In this document: piece by piece, positions 33,009 to 34,939 of the stretch | How the letters are laid out: every line of letters begins with the position of its first letter | Position numbering within the stretch: position 1 is the first letter of the stretch | Source: Planctomycetota bacterium | GTDB taxonomy: Bacteria; Planctomycetota; Phycisphaerae; Tepidisphaerales; Tepidisphaeraceae | NCBI GenBank assembly: GCA_038746835.1 | Contig: JBCDKH010000015.1 | Span: forward strand, 1 to 34,939 | Length of the DNA: 34,939 bases | Direction: 5' to 3' | The notes under the pieces: generated by a model | The model's database searches: none | What the model was told of the DNA's origin: nothing | What the model saw: the letters and a program-made list of their open reading frames with translations, nothing else | Program-made: the position numbers and the translations under genes

Positions 33009-34181
33009 ATGCAGCGCAAAGCCATCGTGCCCGGTCCCACGATCGCGACGACCAACGCCGCCAGGGTGGTCACCCTCATGGACTGCATCCACGACTACGG
33101 CCGGCGAGCCCTGGAAGGCATTGCCCGCTTCGGCAACACGCAGGGCGGCTGGACGCTCGAACTGCACCACGAAGATCAGATCCACCAACGCCTGCCACCC
33201 ATCGCCGACAATGTCGTCGGCATCATCGCGCACGCCTTTCGGCCCAAGCTGATCGACGCGATTCGCCGGACCGGCCTGCCCGCGGTCAACACGTCGTCGG
33301 TCCTTCATCGCACTGGCTTGCCGACGGTCATCCCCGACAACGACGCGATCGGCGTCACCGCGGCCGACGATCTGGTCCGCCGCGGCTTCCATCGGCTCAT
33401 GACGTTCGTTCACCCGCGCTGGTTCCACAGTGTCCAGCGTGCGGCCGCCTTTGAACGGACGGCTCGGAGTTCCGGAGCCTCGGTGGTCACTGTCGAACTC
33501 ACGTCGATCCAACGCGCTGAAGACGACATCGCGACCGCACTCGCAGACTCGCCGACCCCGCTCGGCGTTTTCGCCGGCTCAGATGGGATGGCCGTCTTCG
33601 CGGTGCGGCAGTGTCTGCACCTTGGGCTGAGCATGCCGGAGCAGGTCGCGGTGCTGGGCGTGGACAACGACAGCCTGACGACACGAATGATGTCGCCCAG
33701 CATCAGCAGCGTCGAACTTCCGTGGGAGAAGCTTGGCTACGAAGCGGCTGCGCGGCTGCATCGCCTCTTGCAGGGCGAAACCGACGACGACGGACCGCAG
33801 CTGATTCCGCCGACCGGCGTCGTGACGCGGCAGACGACGGACGGCGTGAGCGTCGCCGACGGCGCTGTCGCCTCTGCGATCGCCTTCATTCGCCAGCGTC
33901 TGACGGTCCCGTTCACGCTCGATGACCTCGCCGCCGAAGTCGCGCTTTCCAGGCGCTCGCTCGAACTTCGCTTCAAGAAAGCGACCGGCCGAACGCTTCA
34001 GGGCTACCTGACTGAAGCACGCATCGAGCGGGCCAAGCAGCTTCTGACCGAGACCGACAGGGCCATGCCCGACATCGCCGAGAGTTCGGGCTTCACCAAT
34101 GCCAGCTACTTCGCGACGGCGTTCCGCAAGCACGCCTCGACGACACCCACTGCCTTTCGCGCGCGTCATCGCCTGGGCTGA
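33009..34181 (+). CDS. XylR-like transcriptional regulator (LacI-type sensor, AraC-type HTH)
   Basis: A 390-residue regulator. The N-terminal about 275 residues form a periplasmic-binding-protein-like sugar sensor as in LacI-family proteins (IADNVVGIIAHAFRPKLIDA, LGVDNDSLTTRMMSPSISSV). The C-terminal about 100 residues are an AraC-type double helix-turn-helix (TLDDLAAEVALSRRSLELRF and IAESSGFTNASYFATAFRKH). This order is that of XylR-type regulators, which respond to a pentose or similar sugar. There is no N-terminal LacI HTH, as expected for this architecture. It is divergent to a carbohydrate-binding surface protein and near a GH9/CBM6 cluster, which are possible targets. The ATG at 33009 is chosen; a longer frame is basic and overlaps the promoter spacer. 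Confidence 0.92.
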   Translation: MQRKAIVPGPTIATTNAARVVTLMDCIHDYGRRALEGIARFGNTQGGWTLELHHEDQIHQRLPPIADNVVGIIAHAFRPKLIDAIRRTGLPAVNTSSVLHRTGLPTVIPDNDAIGVTAADDLVRRGFHRLMTFVHPRWFHSVQRAAAFERTARSSGASVVTVELTSIQRAEDDIATALADSPTPLGVFAGSDGMAVFAVRQCLHLGLSMPEQVAVLGVDNDSLTTRMMSPSISSVELPWEKLGYEAAARLHRLLQGETDDDGPQLIPPTGVVTRQTTDGVSVADGAVASAIAFIRQRLTVPFTLDDLAAEVALSRRSLELRFKKATGRTLQGYLTEARIERAKQLLTETDRAMPDIAESSGFTNASYFATAFRKHASTTPTAFRARHRLG

Positions 34182-34191
34182 GGAAACGCGT

Positions 34192-34204
34192 TTTCGTTAA
34201 GCTC
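34192..34204 (+). promoter_or_regulatory. TTTCGTTAAGCTC motif upstream of the kinase gene
   Basis: One mismatch from the motif before the DinB gene (19720-19732). It lies 65 nt upstream of the kinase ATG and 10 nt after the XylR-like stop. It could be a promoter element of an alternative sigma factor, but two copies do not establish this. Confidence 0.22.
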
Positions 34205-34269
34205 ACCGGCTGCACCTGACAGGTCGCGCACTGGTTTGTCGCGATCAGGAGGAAAGGGCAGTCGATTTC

Positions 34270-34728
34270 ATGAGCGACACGATTCAAGACGACACCACGC
34301 CACGAGCCAAAGCGCTCTTCCTCGACGCCCTCGAACGCCCGGCCGAGGAGCGTGAGGCGTTCGTGCGAACCTCGGCCGAGACGAATGCCGCGCTTCGCGA
34401 CGCGGCCTTGCGCTTGCTCGCGTCGCACGAGGAGGCGGAGGCGTCCGATGACTTTGACCGGCTCACCTTCACGCTCGACTGGCAGTCGCTGGCAGGTGAC
34501 ACGCCCGCGAGTCTGCCGGACATCTCGCCCAATGACACGATCGGCGACTACCAGTTCGTGCAACGGCTCGGCACTGGCGGGCACGGCGAGGTCTGGCAGG
34601 CGCAGCAGCTCCGGCCGGTGCAGCGCGAGGTCGCGATCAAGCTGCTGGCCCGCGTGGACAATCGGCTGCGCGATCGGTTCGCCTTCGAGCGACAGGCACT
34701 CGCGAGGCTGGACCATCCCGACGTTGCT
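34270..34728 (+). CDS. Serine/threonine protein kinase, 5' part only
   Basis: The first 153 codons are genuine. A helical N-terminal extension (ALFLDALERPAEEREAFV ... LRLLASHEEAEASDDFDRL) typical of planctomycete kinases is followed by the kinase N-lobe, with Gly-rich loop GTGGHGEV (101-108) and the catalytic lysine in VAIKLLA (Lys124). After residue 153 the plus-strand frame runs into a fold-back inversion and ends at 34749 with six artefactual residues. The true continuation is readable on the minus strand from 34820 to about 34728: RVLDAGDHDGRPFLVVELAP, then GRPITEFCE. The ATG at 34270 has aggaggaaaggg upstream, with unusually long spacing. Membrane anchoring and partner are unknown because the 3' part is missing. 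Confidence 0.9.
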
Positions 34729-34939
34729 CCGCCTCGCAGAACTCCGTGATGGGTCGGCCGGGCGCGAGCTCGACGACGAGGAACGGCCGTCCGTCGTGAT
34801 CGCCGGCGTCAAGCACGCGGGCAACGTCGGGATGGTCCAGCCTCGCGAGTGCCTGTCGCTCGAAGGCGAACCGATCGCGCAGCCGATTGTCCACGCGGGC
34901 CAGCAGCTTGATCGCGACCTCGCGCTGCACCGGCCGGAG
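34609..34939. repeat. Perfect 119-bp inverted duplication at the right end (fold-back)
   Basis: Bases 34609-34727 equal the reverse complement of 34821-34939 without a mismatch. The 93-nt middle (34728-34820) reads, on the minus strand, as the direct continuation of the kinase. The simplest view is a chimeric fold-back read or assembly end rather than a biological palindrome, since both arms encode the same kinase N-lobe. Confidence 0.93.
34728..34939 (-). other. Duplicate kinase N-lobe fragment plus its continuation
   Basis: Read on the minus strand this repeats kinase residues 115-153 (VQREVAIKLLARVDN...) and then supplies about 30 further residues (DGRPFLVVELAPGRPITEF), as expected for the hinge region between the kinase lobes. 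It should be annotated as part of the same kinase gene, not as a separate gene. Confidence 0.85.

Noticed and set aside
34637-34930. Separate minus-strand kinase gene
   Set aside because: It is the fold-back copy and continuation of the plus-strand kinase, not an independent gene.

Overview
The window (about 35 kb, GC-rich) most likely comes from a planctomycete, plausibly a Phycisphaerae-like lineage. This is inferred from a combination of traits: PEP-CTERM sorting tails, N-terminal LEPR-XLL-like motifs (LEGRRLLS, LELRRLLS), an ECF sigma factor of the planctomycete-expanded type, a Ser/Thr kinase with a helical N-terminal extension, pseudopilin-like H-X9-DG ends on membrane proteins, and large extracellular carbohydrate-binding proteins. 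The organism carries flagellin. No rRNA, tRNA, CRISPR array, transposase or phage gene was seen.

Layout. 1-4810: flagellin with a strong terminator, then a cysteine-rich flagellin-like protein that lacks the terminal D0 helices and is translationally coupled to a UMF1-type MFS transporter. 4847-7660: an S-adenosylhomocysteine block with a SahR-like ArsR/methyltransferase fusion, a tiny membrane protein and ahcY, closed by a terminator. 7680-8396: a conserved-looking hypothetical. 8572-16033 (minus strand): a compact type I restriction-modification operon hsdM-hsdS-FRG-hsdR in which every junction overlaps. 16034-18022: a repeat-rich stretch with a paired-hairpin element, a 21-bp tandem array and a GNAT gene interrupted in frame by two low-complexity inverted repeats. 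18074-22438: small housekeeping and redox genes (flavodoxin-like, DinB, nitroreductase) and two tandem membrane proteins. 22493-29766: a carbohydrate cluster with a GH9 glycosidase, a triple CBM6 protein and a large BNR-repeat protein. 29763-34181: an aldo/keto reductase, two PEP-CTERM proteins, an ECF sigma factor and a XylR-like sugar-responsive AraC regulator. 34270-end: the start of a Ser/Thr kinase, cut off by a perfect fold-back inversion that looks like a contig-end artefact.

How the genes work together. The HsdM, HsdS and HsdR subunits form a classical type I system. The FRG-domain protein encoded between hsdS and hsdR shares an ungapped C-terminal module with HsdR (about 15 identical residues of 29), which suggests it docks on the same methyltransferase core. 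The GH9, CBM6, BNR and CBM96-like proteins and the XylR-like regulator suggest use of plant- or algal-type polysaccharide. The SahR-like regulator next to ahcY suggests feedback control of S-adenosylhomocysteine.

The most unusual non-coding signals are three repeat types. One is a paired-hairpin element present twice, with covarying stems and a similar spacer, once in frame inside hsdM. Another is a polypurine/polypyrimidine inverted repeat inside the GNAT gene, one arm of which recurs just upstream of ahcY. The third is a 21-bp tandem array open as heptad repeats on both strands.
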